Shown in pieces: positions 41,047 through 51,101 of a stretch of 64,000 nucleotides of DNA (positions are counted from its first letter, which is position 1; each line of letters begins with the position of its first letter). Made by a program: the position numbers and the translations under genes. The notes under the pieces are model-generated. The model was not told the origin of the DNA and did no database searches. It saw only the letters and a list, made by a program, of their open reading frames with translations. This stretch comes from JALNXF01 sp964555845. GTDB lineage: Bacteria > Patescibacteriota > Gracilibacteria > BD1-5 > UBA2023. The stretch spans positions 92,143 to 156,142 of the forward strand of contig CAZKUA010000002.1 of assembly GCA_964555845.1 (NCBI GenBank), read 5' to 3'.

Positions 41047-41261
41047 CTATCTGTCATTTCGAACGGAACAAAGTGAAGTGAGAAATCCCTTTAAATCAAA
41101 TCTTTTGAGACTAAAACTTAAAGAAAAGTTAAACTTGGAAATTACAATTTCAAAAGTGCTTCTAAAAGGGATTTCTCGCTATCGCTCGAAATGACAGTGA
41201 GGAGACTCGAAATGACAGTGAGGAGACTCGAAATGACAGTGAGGAGACTCGAAATGACAGA
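41047..41261. repeat. inverted ATTTCGAAC-type repeat with three 21-bp tandem copies
   Basis: TGTCATTTCGAACGGAAC... (about 41049-41090) is inverted near 41165-41196 (GGGATTTCTCGCTATCGCTC). From 41187 the unit CGAAATGACAGTGAGGAGACT is repeated three times plus a partial copy. No gene. Confidence 0.75.
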
Positions 41262-41320
41262 AGTGGAAGTTCGAAATAACAAAAGTAGAAATTTAAAATG
41301 ACTAATACAATTAATTATTA

Positions 41321-42238
41321 ATGTTTATGTTTTCACCAGAGAAAAAAGCGGTAGTTGTGGCTAGTTTGACGGCAGTATTGCTTATAATTATCAAATGAGT
41401 TTTTGGGGTACTAACTGGAAGTATGGCTATTTTGACGAGTGCCATTGATTCAACTTTGGATTTTTTTGTGAGTTTGATGAATTTCTTTGCTATTAGGAAA
41501 TCTGAAAAACCAATTGATGAAAAATATAATTATTGACATTGAAAAATTGAGGGGTTTGGGGCATTAATTGAGGGGTTAATTATTTTTATTTCTTGAATAA
41601 TTGTAATTTATTTCTCATTTTTTAAAATTCTTCGAAGTGAACTTTTACAAAAAACCTCAGAGTCAATTATTGTTATGATAATTTCAGTTATTATCACTTA
41701 TTTACTGGTAAATTATCTTTCAAATACTGCCAAAAAAACTCAAAGCCTTATAATAAAATCTGATTTACTTCATTATAAAACAGATTTACTTACGAATTTC
41801 GGGATAATTATTGCTCTGATTTTAATTAAAATATTTAATTTTCCATTAATAGATCCAATTATTTCAATAGCTATCGCTTTTTACATTATTTATTGAAGTA
41901 TTGAAATCTTAAAAGACGGCTATAATATGCTAATGGATAAAAAAATTAGCGATGAACATTTGGATTTTATTAAAAAAATAATTAAAAAACATAGAGAGCT
42001 TTCTGGCTTCCATTTCTTAAAAACCAGAAAATCTTGAAAAAGAAATTTTATAGAATTTCATATAGTTTTTAAGAATGATAATATTTCTCTTCGTGATGCC
42101 CATACAATAAGTGACGAACTCGAGGCTTCAATAATTGAGGAAATTCCTCACTCAACAGTTATGATACATCTTGATTATTTTGATGATAGTCACGATATTA
42201 ACAATCCAAAATTAAGAGAATTTATTGTAAAAAAATAA
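41321..42238 (+). CDS. cation diffusion facilitator (CDF) transporter
   Basis: 305 residues with UGA as Gly. Six hydrophobic segments occupy about 12-205. Metal-site motifs SAIDSTLDFF and YNYGHGKIEGFGALIEG (HxxxD-type helix) and LLHYKTDLLTNFG match CDF exporters; the cytoplasmic C-terminal domain ends with HLDYFDD. It exports Zn2+, Fe2+ or Mn2+ using a proton gradient. Confidence 0.9.
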
Positions 42239-42245
42239 TTATACT

Positions 42246-42370
42246 CTGTCATTCTCACGCCCCTCCCCTGTCATTCCCGCGAAGGCGGGAATCTATAAAA
42301 ATAAGGAGAATTCAAAATTATAGATTCCCGGGTCAAGCCCGAGAATGACAAAAAAGACGGGAATCTACTA
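42246..42370. repeat. hairpin repeats between CDF and glyQS genes
   Basis: A copy of the GTCATTCCCGCGAAGGCGG hairpin (about 42269-42291) and a related TTCCCGGGTCAAGCCCGAGAA hairpin (about 42325-42346), with another GACGGGAATCTAC end at 42356. No gene. Confidence 0.75.
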
Positions 42371-42375
42371 TATAT

Positions 42376-43770
42376 TTAAACAATTTTTCCTCTAAAATAT
42401 TGTTCAAGTTCTGTTATTTTCACTAAATCCTGTGTCATTGTATCTCTATCTCTCACTGTAACTAATCAATTATTATAATTCTCACTGTCGATTGTCACGC
42501 AAAATGGTGTACCAATCTCATCAAATCTAAAATATCTCTTACCAATGGCTCCAGTATCGTCATATTCACACATATAATTTTTACTCAAAAGACTATAAAT
42601 CTCGTTTGCTTCCACATTTAATTTTTTTACAATTGGCAAAATTGCAATTTTTATTGGTGCAAGCGATGGTTTTAATCTTAGTACAATTCTTTCTCATTCC
42701 TCTGTCGCTACCCTGTCATAAGCATTAGCCATTGTAGCTAGTACTAATCTAGATAATCAAATAGATGGTTCGATTACATATGGAATAAATTTTCTGTTTG
42801 CAAAAGGATCAAAATAACTCATATCTTGCTTGGATAAGCTCATATGAGCCTTTAGGTCATAATCAGTTCTATTTGCTAGAGTTGAAATTTCTCACCAACC
42901 AAATGGGAATAAAAATTCAAAATCTCCAGCTCTTTTTGAATAATGAGGAAGTCACTCAGGAGGAATTTCCACAAATCTAACTTTATCTTGACTTAGTCCT
43001 AAAACTTCAGTGAAAAATCTAGTTTCTTCCGCTAGCCACATAGAAAAGTTGGCTTCATCAGTTCCTGGTTCACAAAAATATTCTATTTCAATTTGTTCAA
43101 ATTCTCTCGTTCTAAATATAAAATTCCCTGGAGTTATTTCATTTCTAAAAGCTTTTCCGCATTGAGCTACTCAAAAAGGTAGTTTTCTTCTAGAAGTTCT
43201 TAGAATATTTGGGAAATCCACAAAAATTCATTGAGCTGTCTCTGGTCTTAAATAAGACAAGCTTGAATTATCTTCATTTACTCATAATTGAGTTTTTAGC
43301 ATTAGATTAAATCTCACAACATCCGCAAATTTTTTCTCTCAACAATTTGGACACTCAAGATTTCAGGCTTTTGTATAATTATTTAAATCTTCTGATGGAG
43401 TTTTGTCTCATGCCCAATTTTCTGGCAATACTGAGTTTGCATCTTTCTCAATTTTCGCCTCGATTAATTTGTCTGCTCTATGTCTAGTATGACATTCTTT
43501 ACATTCAATTAATGGGTCTGAAAATCATCCAACGTGCCCTGACGCAACCCAAGTTTGAGGGTTCATTAATATTGCGGCATCAATATATACCACATCAGAT
43601 CTTTTTTGGACAAATTCTTTCATCCAAGCATTTTTAATATTTTCTTTTAGAATAGACCCGTAAGGACCATAATCCCAACTATTTGCGAGTCATCCGTAAA
43701 TTTCTGATCCTGGATATACAAAACCGCGTGTTTTTGCTAGTTCTACAATATCTTTCATTTCTACTGTCAT
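42376..43770 (-). CDS. glyQS: glycyl-tRNA synthetase (alpha2 type)
   Basis: 464 residues with UGA as Gly. Class II motifs: LRPETAQGIFVDF (motif 1 region), FRNEITPGNFIFRTREFEQ (motif 2) and GLSRLVLA (motif 3). It has CKECHTRH and CPNCGEKKF zinc-binding pairs. It should charge all tRNA-Gly, including a tRNA-Gly(UCA) needed for UGA decoding, though no such tRNA is in the window. Confidence 0.95.
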
Positions 43771-43791
43771 ATTTTTTAAATTAAAATTATA

Positions 43792-44253
43792 TTATTTATT
43801 TTCTCTCATTCAAATAAGAGCTAAGACAAAAATCGTAACTATTATTGCACTACAAAGCATACAAAGCGGACAATAAGATCATATATTTGCAAATTCTTGA
43901 TAGATAAAATAAGAGTTGAATAAAATTCAACCTCATCCCAATGCTACTAAAAATCTTTCTGGTTTTTTTAAAACTAGCGTAATTCACAAAAATGCAATTA
44001 CAAAAATTATTGGATAAACAATCATTGCATAAGCTGTAAATGGAAGTCAAAATATTTTTGAATATGGACTAGATAGTACATTTGAGCAAGAAAGAGTGTT
44101 ATTTATATCACAAAAAGATCCAATTTTTCAGATATTTTGTTCTATTTTGTAATTATTATAAGTCAAATAACTCGCGTTAACAAAAGCAATAAATGACAAA
44201 ATACAAATTGTAATTAATTTTTTTACCCCAAGAGTACTTGTTTCACTGCGCAT
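43792..44253 (-). CDS. vitamin K epoxide reductase (VKOR) family protein
   Basis: 153 residues with UGA as Gly. Four hydrophobic segments; the active-site CPLCMLC follows IGSYCP and the loop Cys pair CDINNTLSCSNV is present, as in bacterial VKOR. It oxidises DsbA-like proteins and passes electrons to quinone. A DsbA-like lipoprotein is encoded 370 bp upstream on the same strand. The first 11 residues (MRSETSTLGVK) are the shared element also found in pncA and the 40425 gene. Confidence 0.88.
44215..44253 (-). repeat. shared 5' coding element, copy 3
   Basis: On the minus strand ATGCGCAGTGAAACAAGTAC and onward. It retains the CAAG-4nt-CTTG pattern with changes inside the loop. Confidence 0.7.
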
Positions 44254-44257
44254 ATGT

Positions 44258-44614
44258 TTAATATTTTAAATTATAAATTACATTAAAAAGTTCAGATTTA
44301 TCATCAAGATTCAAATTACATCCAACTTCCATTTGCTCATCTCTTAAATAATCATCATTTGACATAGCTATTATAACTCATCCAAATTTTTGTTTAATTC
44401 TTTTTATTAACTCAATAGTTGTTGTTGCCTCTGATTTTATATTTCAATCAAAAGCAATAATATCAATTATATCTTTATTTTTATCAAAAATTTCTTGAGC
44501 TTCGCTACAGGTGTATGCTTGTAAAAGTTTTATATTTTTAGGTGTACTTCTTCTCCAAGATTCTTGCAAAAATTCATCATCTTCAACTATTAAAACAGTT
44601 TTATTTTTATTCAT
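44258..44614 (-). CDS. single-domain response regulator receiver
   Basis: 118 residues with UGA as Gly. It has VEDDEF (acidic pair), IIAFDGNIK with the phospho-acceptor Asp and IIAMSNDDY with the conserved Ser/Thr. No output domain. In receivers the Lys before the last strand is usual; here it is NLDDKSE. It is placed between the VKOR and DsbA-like genes, 4 nt from VKOR. Confidence 0.78.
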
Positions 44615-44625
44615 GCTTTTTGTTT

Positions 44626-45237
44626 TTATTTAATTAATTGATCTAAAATAGTAAAAAAATCTTGTTCGCTTGTAAAATTTAAAATTTTTCAATTCACATA
44701 AACAGATGGAGTTCCAACTAATTGCATCTTATTTCACAGAGCCAAATCTTCATTTATTTTGTTTATATAATGTCATTCTATCACACATTTATTAAAATCA
44801 GCCATATTTAGAGAAATATCTGTAGCTAATTTTTCTCTTTCTTGAGGAGTTACTTTTTCTCATTTTTTAGTATCTTCTAGCGCATACATAGCTTTTGCAA
44901 ACTCACTATATTTTCACCCAGCGTGCGCACACATCGCAGCCAAAGCATCGCCAAAAGCGTTTGGATGAAAAGTAAGCGGAAAATTTTTGTAAGTCAATCC
45001 AATTTTATTCGTAAGAGCATACTCATTTAGGAGCTTCTCTCAAATTATTTTCTCAAAATTAATACAAGCAGGACATTCAAAATCCGAAAAAATCATAACT
45101 TGAGCTTTTGCATTGATATCCCCAAAAGTTGGGCTTTCAATATTTTTTGAAACCGTTGGTACTTTTACAGTTTTTGAAGCACAAGAGAACAATAAAAAAC
45201 TTGATAAAACTACGGCAAATATCATTTTTAATTTCAT
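44626..45237 (-). CDS. DsbA-like thiol oxidoreductase, lipoprotein
   Basis: 203 residues with UGA as Gly. A signal with lipobox (LLFSC) precedes a thioredoxin-fold domain: FSDFECPACINFEK holds the CPAC active site and VGTPSVYVNGK holds the cis-Pro. It introduces disulfides in exported proteins and would be reoxidised by the nearby VKOR. First gene of a DsbA-receiver-VKOR run. Confidence 0.88.
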
Positions 45238-45340
45238 AAAATGCTCAAATTATTAAATAATTTCTAATCTGCTCAATAATAATATCTATTAACCGATATT
45301 TTTCAAATTTAATTTGAAAAATAAGTCTCTAAAATAAAAG

Positions 45341-45368
45341 TTGACTTATATTTAGAAATCGGTATATA
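45341..45368 (+). promoter_or_regulatory. promoter of the 45400 gene
   Basis: TTGACT (45341-45346) and TATATA (45363-45368), 16 bp apart, end about 30 bp before ATG. A TTTTTCAAATT hairpin at about 45299-45322 may end the divergent transcript. Confidence 0.5.
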
Positions 45369-45399
45369 TATTTTATAAAAAATAAATTTAAAATTATTT

Positions 45400-45600
45400 A
45401 TGAATATTGCCAGAAAATATATTCTAACATGTGAAAAGAAAGATAAATCTTTTCTAGATAAACTTCTCAAAAGAACCAAAGATTTTGAAGTCTGGAATTC
45501 GTGTATAGTAAATAATTTCACGGACTCAATCAATACCAAAATCTGGACGATTTTGTCAGTCAAAGCGACAGATGAGAAGATGGAGGTGTTTGGAGGGTAG
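45400..45600 (+). CDS. hypothetical protein, 66 aa
   Basis: Opens with MNIARKYILTCEKKD and ends VFGG-TAG. It lacks UGA, but glycine is rare. Small alpha/beta protein, no known family. Its own promoter supports reality. Confidence 0.55.
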   Translation: MNIARKYILTCEKKDKSFLDKLLKRTKDFEVWNSCIVNNFTDSINTKIWTILSVKATDEKMEVFGG

Positions 45601-45751
45601 AATAATTGTTTAAATTAATTTTTTCTTTAAAGAGAGAAATTTTAGAAAACTAAAATAACAAGTTTATAAAAATAGTTTTTTATATTTTTTTTGCAAATTA
45701 TTCATTTTTATAGTATTATACATTTAATTTAAATTTTAAATATTACATTCT

Positions 45752-46384
45752 ATGTCATCTTTAAAACCATGAAAGCTTGTTGACTCAAGAGAATTCGGCT
45801 TAGATATTAATAAAACTAAAAGTAAAGAATTTCTTAAAAAAGTTGAGGAAAGTCTTACTGGGATTTTTGAATTAGCCTGAGCTGCCTGAACTCCACATAA
45901 GTCATATTGAATAGGGCTTGAATGAACCTTGATTTGAGAACTGGAGTTATGGCCAGAATTGAAGACTCTTATTATAAGGGATTTTAATAATAAGATAGAG
46001 CAGGCGATATCAATATTGTGATGAGAAAAATGTTATGTTGAATATTATCTTTGAAGATATGAACCAATGCCACCTGACCTTGTTTTTCCAACACTCTTTT
46101 TGGAATTTTATAGTAAAATTGATAAGAAAGAGGAAATACAGAGTTTAATTTGGAAGAATGGAAAGGGGCTTATTTTCAGTTTTGATGATAAAGATATTCG
46201 TACACATAGGTTCAAAAATGAATTAGATGGCACTGAAACTAAAAGTCGCGAGACTCCTCAGGATCTTCTCGACGAAATATGGTCGATGCAGAATAAAGCA
46301 AAGGAGATTATAGAAAGTTTAAAATCGAGAGAAGTAGTTGAAATAATGAGCAAGAATGTGAATAATGTAATGGAATCGCAATAA
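45752..46384 (+). CDS. hypothetical protein, 210 aa
   Basis: Open under code 25 with many UGA-Gly (ELAGAAGTPHKSYGIGLEG). Soluble, with a helical C-terminus. No family recognised. A strong terminator follows. Confidence 0.65.
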
Positions 46385-46388
46385 AAGA

Positions 46389-46419
46389 AAAATAAAGAGC
46401 CCTTCGGGCTCTTTATTTT
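46389..46419 (+). terminator. terminator after the 45752 gene
   Basis: AAAATAAAGAGCCC and GGGCTCTTTATTTT form a 14-bp stem with loop TTC. Confidence 0.85.
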
Positions 46420-46489
46420 CAAAAGATTTTGCATTTTATTAAAAATATTATATTATTTTGGAGAATATTTTAATTTTTAAAAAATCATT

Positions 46490-47047
46490 ATGAATAATAT
46501 TGAGGAAATCAATTACTCTTTAAATGATAAATTTCTGTCTATGGAAACAGAAAAAAGAATATCAAGAAGACAGTTCTTTTCAAGAATTTTTGTGCCATGA
46601 ATTTTATTATGACTAATTAGTGCAGTTATAATTCCTGCTATTAATGCATTTATAATACCATCTATTACTATGTTTTTTACATCTATAAATTCTATAGTAG
46701 CTATGATGGTAGTATCATATATTTATATTTTTATATATTATTGAGTAATATTATTTTTTGTACCAAAATTAATAATTAAAAGATGTCATGATTTTAATAT
46801 TTCTTGAATTATAATAAAAAGGCTGTTTGTCATAACATTGGTTATCTACATAATTATGAATATTTTATTATTATTATCAATGTTTATTGAGGAATTATCA
46901 TTTATATCTAATTTCATTATTTTAATGCCAATTTCTAATTATATTCTAATTATATTAGTATTATATCTATCTATTAGACCTTGAACAAAATGAGCAAATG
47001 ATTTCTGAGATGATACAGGAAATGTTAAAATTGGTTTTCTCTGATAA
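46490..47047 (+). CDS. DUF805-like membrane protein
   Basis: 185 residues with UGA as Gly. Four to five hydrophobic segments; IIKRCHDFNISG and the C-terminal RPGTKGANDFG are hallmarks of DUF805 (YhaH-type) proteins. Function unknown. A terminator follows. Confidence 0.75.
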
Positions 47048-47058
47048 ATAAAATCATA

Positions 47059-47092
47059 AAAAAGAAGTTTGTCATACGACAAACTTCTTTTT
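47059..47092 (+). terminator. terminator after the DUF805-like gene
   Basis: AAAAAGAAGTTTGTC and GACAAACTTCTTTTT form a 15-bp stem with loop ATAC. Confidence 0.85.
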
Positions 47093-47113
47093 CTTTTTCA
47101 TTTTGGTGAATCC

Positions 47114-47131
47114 GAGATATCTATCAAACTT
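47114..47131 (-). repeat. 18-bp inverted repeat, left end of the putative element
   Basis: On the minus strand AAGTTTGATAGATATCTC, identical to the plus strand at 56582-56599. Confidence 0.55.
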
Positions 47132-47227
47132 TTTTTGTTTGCTAGATTAGTCATATTTTATTACTGGTTAATTTAAATACAGTAATATAGTATTTAAAAA
47201 GCTTAATTTGTAAAATATAAAAATTAT

Positions 47228-47914
47228 TTATTTGAAAGAATTATTTATAATAAATTTATTTTTTCAATCATTAGGAGTAATTTTTCAACTTCAATAAATA
47301 ATATATTTATCATTCATATATTGAATTTCATATTGTTTATTGCTAATTTCTATTTTTATATTTCTATATACATAAGAATATAAAATACCAAATAATCATA
47401 AAATTATGGTAAAAGATAATGTAATTAATATTAGAATTAATGATGGGAATATAAATAAAAATTTATCACTTGTTTTATTATCTTTATCTATTTTTAATGT
47501 AGAGTTAAATGAAAAAATTGCTCAAGATACGAATAATATATTTAAACTATTTAAATAAAAATTAAAAGGTATATAATTATAATAACTCAATATTCCCATA
47601 ATAAAAGAATAAATAATTATAATAAATAAAATAAATAGTAAACTGTATATTTTTATTTTATTATTTACTCAATCAATCATATCTAGAATTTTTAAAGAGA
47701 AATATCAAGCAAATCCTGATAACAGAGGAAGAAATAATATAACTGTATCTGAAAAAATTTGACTCCAACTGAATAATGCAATTGCATTATATTTTGATAA
47801 AATTACAATTTGTCAGAGAATTCATATTAAAAGAGTTATTGGTAAAATTATTTTAAGCCAATAAATTAATTTCTTTTTATCTTTTAATAATTTTAGTATT
47901 TTTTTAATGTTCAT
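47228..47914 (-). CDS. multipass membrane protein, 228 aa
   Basis: Open under code 25. Five or so hydrophobic segments, then a short soluble C-terminal tail with NKQYEIQYMNDKYIIYGSG. Unknown family. Last gene of the minus-strand series of the element. Confidence 0.65.
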
Positions 47915-47982
47915 ATTAATTTATTATTAAATGATAATTAATAATTTATCTCACTCTAACCTCTTTTAAAAACTTAATACTA

Positions 47983-48684
47983 TTAATTTTCACACTTACT
48001 CACCACATCTAACATTTGTTCTTTAAATCAGGGTGGTAAATTATCTATATCTATATTTGTTGCGATTCAACTCTCTGTTATGCTGTTTTTAAAATTTTTA
48101 TAATAATCATCCTCTACGCATTTTCCGCTATATGTTTTATAGTCATTAAAATCATACGATAATTTATCGTGATAATTTACAGTTGAATAGTATTTTTCTT
48201 CATTTTGATATTCAAAACATACAGCTTCTAGCTCTTTATATATATTCCCTGGAGTTCCGACAATTATAGGAAGTTTTGGATTGCAAAATAAACTCAATTC
48301 CTTTTCATCTTTTGAATTAATATTCCCCAAGTCGATATTTTGCATTTCTACTACTCATCAGTTTTCTTTTCTGAAATACACATATCATTTTAAATCTTTA
48401 ATATTTTTATTACTATCGTTTGTATATTTTAAGATTCAACTTTTAGGAGAATATCTAGTTGCTCTAACATCATTAATGTTGTTTTTATCCTCTGAGTAAT
48501 TGATAATTCTATTATCTATTAGAACATTGCCATTTCAATTTTGTGAATTGATAGTTCAATTATTCACGATTCAGTCCTTGTTATTTCAGTTAAAAGGGAA
48601 AAAGTATCATATTATTCCAATAATGATTCAAATTACACTCAAAATAATAAACCATTTTTTCTTGGGTATATCTTTTATATTCAT
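47983..48684 (-). CDS. single-pass membrane protein with Asn/Gly-rich linker
   Basis: 233 residues with UGA as Gly. One N-terminal membrane helix (FIILSVIGIIIGIIGYF), an Asn/Gly-rich linker (GIVNNGTINSQNGNGN), then a soluble domain with two Cys. The start is 4 nt beyond the stop of the gene at 48688, so they are co-transcribed. Confidence 0.65.
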
Positions 48685-48687
48685 ATT

Positions 48688-49254
48688 TTATACAACATTA
48701 AATTTTAACTTTTCTATTTCTTTTTGTAATCTGAGCTTATTTTTTAAACATTGGTTTTTATAAAAAGAATTAAATTCAAAATCATTTTTGCGTAAATCAT
48801 CAGTTATAATTCAACGAAAATCAATATATTGATTTGAAAAATTATCTAAGCTAACATTTTTAAAATGATTGCTAATATTTTCTGAAATTATTTCATATTG
48901 ATTCCCTAAGTTTGGTATATACACCTCGAGTATGCTATTGATTTTATCATCTTTAGTGTACTCACAAGAGTTAATATAATCAGCTAGATTTTCTAAAGAA
49001 TTTAAAAAGTTATTTATCTCAAATAATAATAATTCTTTAGAAGATTTATTCTTTTCCAATATTTTTCAGATAGATAATGGTATAATTGCTGATATAATTA
49101 AAGCAATAAAAACATTTATAAAATCAGACAAAGATAATTCTTGTTTAATTTTTATATCAGACCCTAATAAAATAAATGCAAATAAATCGAATAGTAATAA
49201 TCAAATCACTATTGATAGAGTCAAATTTTGCAAATAACAATTTTTTTTATTCAT
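48688..49254 (-). CDS. two-helix membrane protein with helical cytoplasmic domain
   Basis: 188 residues with UGA as Gly. Two hydrophobic helices (about 10-30 and 43-63) are followed by a charged helical domain that includes ELLLFEINNFLNSLENLADY. Unknown family. It overlaps the STAS-like gene by 8 bp, which suggests translational coupling. Confidence 0.65.
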
Positions 49255-49570
49255 ATTTTTCAGCTAATTTTTTAATGACCCCCTTAAGTGATAAATCATC
49301 ACTACTCACTATTATTAAGTTTTCCCAAATTTTTTCTTTTCAGTGATTTTTATATAATCTTCAGAAAGATTCAGATAGAAACGAAGATGGTGCTCACAGT
49401 GTTCAATCAAAATTTATTTCTAACTTTTTTCATTCCTTTAGAGACTCTTTATAACTATTCTCTAATATTTTCTTATAAAAATCCTCTCAAGAGTATTCTC
49501 AATCGCTTATATATCTTGCTCAAAGAGTTTTTGTATACTCAGTAGCAATATTTAATTTTAAATTCTCCAT
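49247..49570 (-). CDS. STAS-like domain protein (DUF4325)
   Basis: 107 residues with UGA as Gly. The pattern GARYISDGEYSGEDFYKKIL, then LEINFDGTLGAPSSFLSESFG, is characteristic of the DUF4325 STAS-like family, which often sits beside GHKL-type ATPase genes. Such pairs recall anti-sigma kinase/antagonist couples. The HATPase gene lies 19 nt upstream. Confidence 0.8.
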
Positions 49571-49589
49571 AATTTCTTAAATTAATAAA

Positions 49590-50573
49590 TTAAATTTCCC
49601 AGTAATAAAAAGTTCACTCAAAATTATTTTTGAGTTTTACATAATTATCATTTTTTAAATCTGCTTTAATTTGGTTGGTAATAACAACAAAATTTTTTAT
49701 TGCTTCAACTTTTGCAAATTTATAAATATCTTTGAGTCAATTTCATCTCTTTCTCTCTTTTGTTATAGTATCCTGTTTTTTCCATTCTCATTCAAATAAT
49801 TGCTTTAATTTATCTTTATTATAATCTTTAATATAATCGGCAAAATCTTCAAATTTTGTATTCAAACTTCATAATATTCAAACTCATAAATCTAAAAAGC
49901 AAATTTCTTTAGTTCACCTTTCTTTATTATTATAATAAAATATCCACCAGTTAAATCATTCTCAGGCGTGATTCATTGTATTTTGCATACACTCAATTAT
50001 TATTTCATAGAGTTTTCTTTTATCTGTGGAATTCATATTTATAAATTCTTCATTAATTTCTCAGGCTATTTCTGGAGAGACTTGCTTATTGCTGATATGA
50101 TTTATCGCCCTTCATTGAATAAAATCCCTAGGTGGTTTCACTTGACTATTTACAAATGAATAAAAATCTGATTTTATAAATAAGTTTTTTAATTCTATTT
50201 TTTCAGGAGCATTTCAAGATATTAAACTTTTGCTATATTTTTTATCTTTAATATTTGCTAATAATATTGATATTGAGTCAAAAGTCAATTGTTCGATATC
50301 TTTCAAATCAAACTCAATAGGCATTTTCTTTTTTGTGTATTTTAAATATCAGTTGAAATAGTCTATAATTTCATCTGTATTTTCTATAAAAGAGAATATA
50401 GTAGGGGCTTTAATTTTCTTCTTGGGGATTCTTAGTTTCTTGATTTTATCAATCTTCTCTATCAATTTTAAGTGTTTCTTAATTTTTCTCTTCTTTTTTC
50501 TATCCAATTCGTGCTCCCATTTTGCATTTGCCCTCTTTAAAAGATATTTTTTATCTGTTTTAATTTTTTTCAT
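49590..50573 (-). CDS. GHKL-type ATPase (HATPase_c) with basic N-terminus
   Basis: 327 residues with UGA as Gly. A Lys/Arg-rich N-terminal stretch (about 1-60), then a STAS-like middle section (FDLKDIEQLTFDSISILLA), then the ATPase domain: N box ECMQNTMNHA, G1 box DLGVGILG and G2 box RGNGL. No histidine phospho-acceptor or membrane helix is seen. It probably acts with the adjacent STAS-like protein in a partner-switching or phosphorylation pair. Confidence 0.82.
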
Positions 50574-50581
50574 TATGAGAA

Positions 50582-50842
50582 TTATTTTAAGTTGCTAATT
50601 TTATTATCTAACTTCTCATAGATATTAATGTTTTTTAATCCAAAGATATTTCCCCAAATCATCATTAATAACATTAAAGTAACCCAGATAATAAAAGGTG
50701 GTAATAACTTTTGTAATAAAATGTTTTTTAAATTTTGAGCTGAATCAAAAAAGGCATAAGCAAGATAAATTAAAACAAGTGAAAATATTCACAATGAAAT
50801 AGTTTCAGTATTTGCAAATATAAATAATTTTTCAAATCACAT
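50582..50842 (-). CDS. small membrane protein, 86 aa
   Basis: Open under code 25. Two hydrophobic helices (about 14-32 and 47-70) and a helical C-terminus (NIYEKLDNKISNLK). Not recognised. Ends 8 nt before the HATPase gene. Confidence 0.6.
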
Positions 50843-50866
50843 AGGTTGGTAAGGTTAAAAATAAAT

Positions 50867-51070
50867 TTAATAAGAAACAATAGAATAATTGTGGCAATAC
50901 TTATTTTTACAAAAACAATAAATAGTTCAATTATTTTCTTCAGTTTCTACATTCTCATAATATTCATACATATAATGAGAACAAAATCAGCACTTATTAC
51001 TACTTTTAGTAGCTAAATCCATAAATTCCTCCTTGAATTTTTTTCAATCTAAAACGAATACTTCACTCAT
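50867..51070 (-). CDS. small zinc-binding protein
   Basis: 67 residues with UGA as Gly. Two Cys clusters (CGFCSHY and CFCKNKYCHNY) likely bind zinc. Sits between the recombinase and small membrane genes. Confidence 0.6.
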
Positions 51071-51101
51071 AATCTTAAAATTTAAAAAATAAAATATATA
51101 A

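Noticed and set aside
41187..41261. CRISPR array
   Set aside because: Direct 21-bp tandem copies with no spacers; no cas gene in the window.
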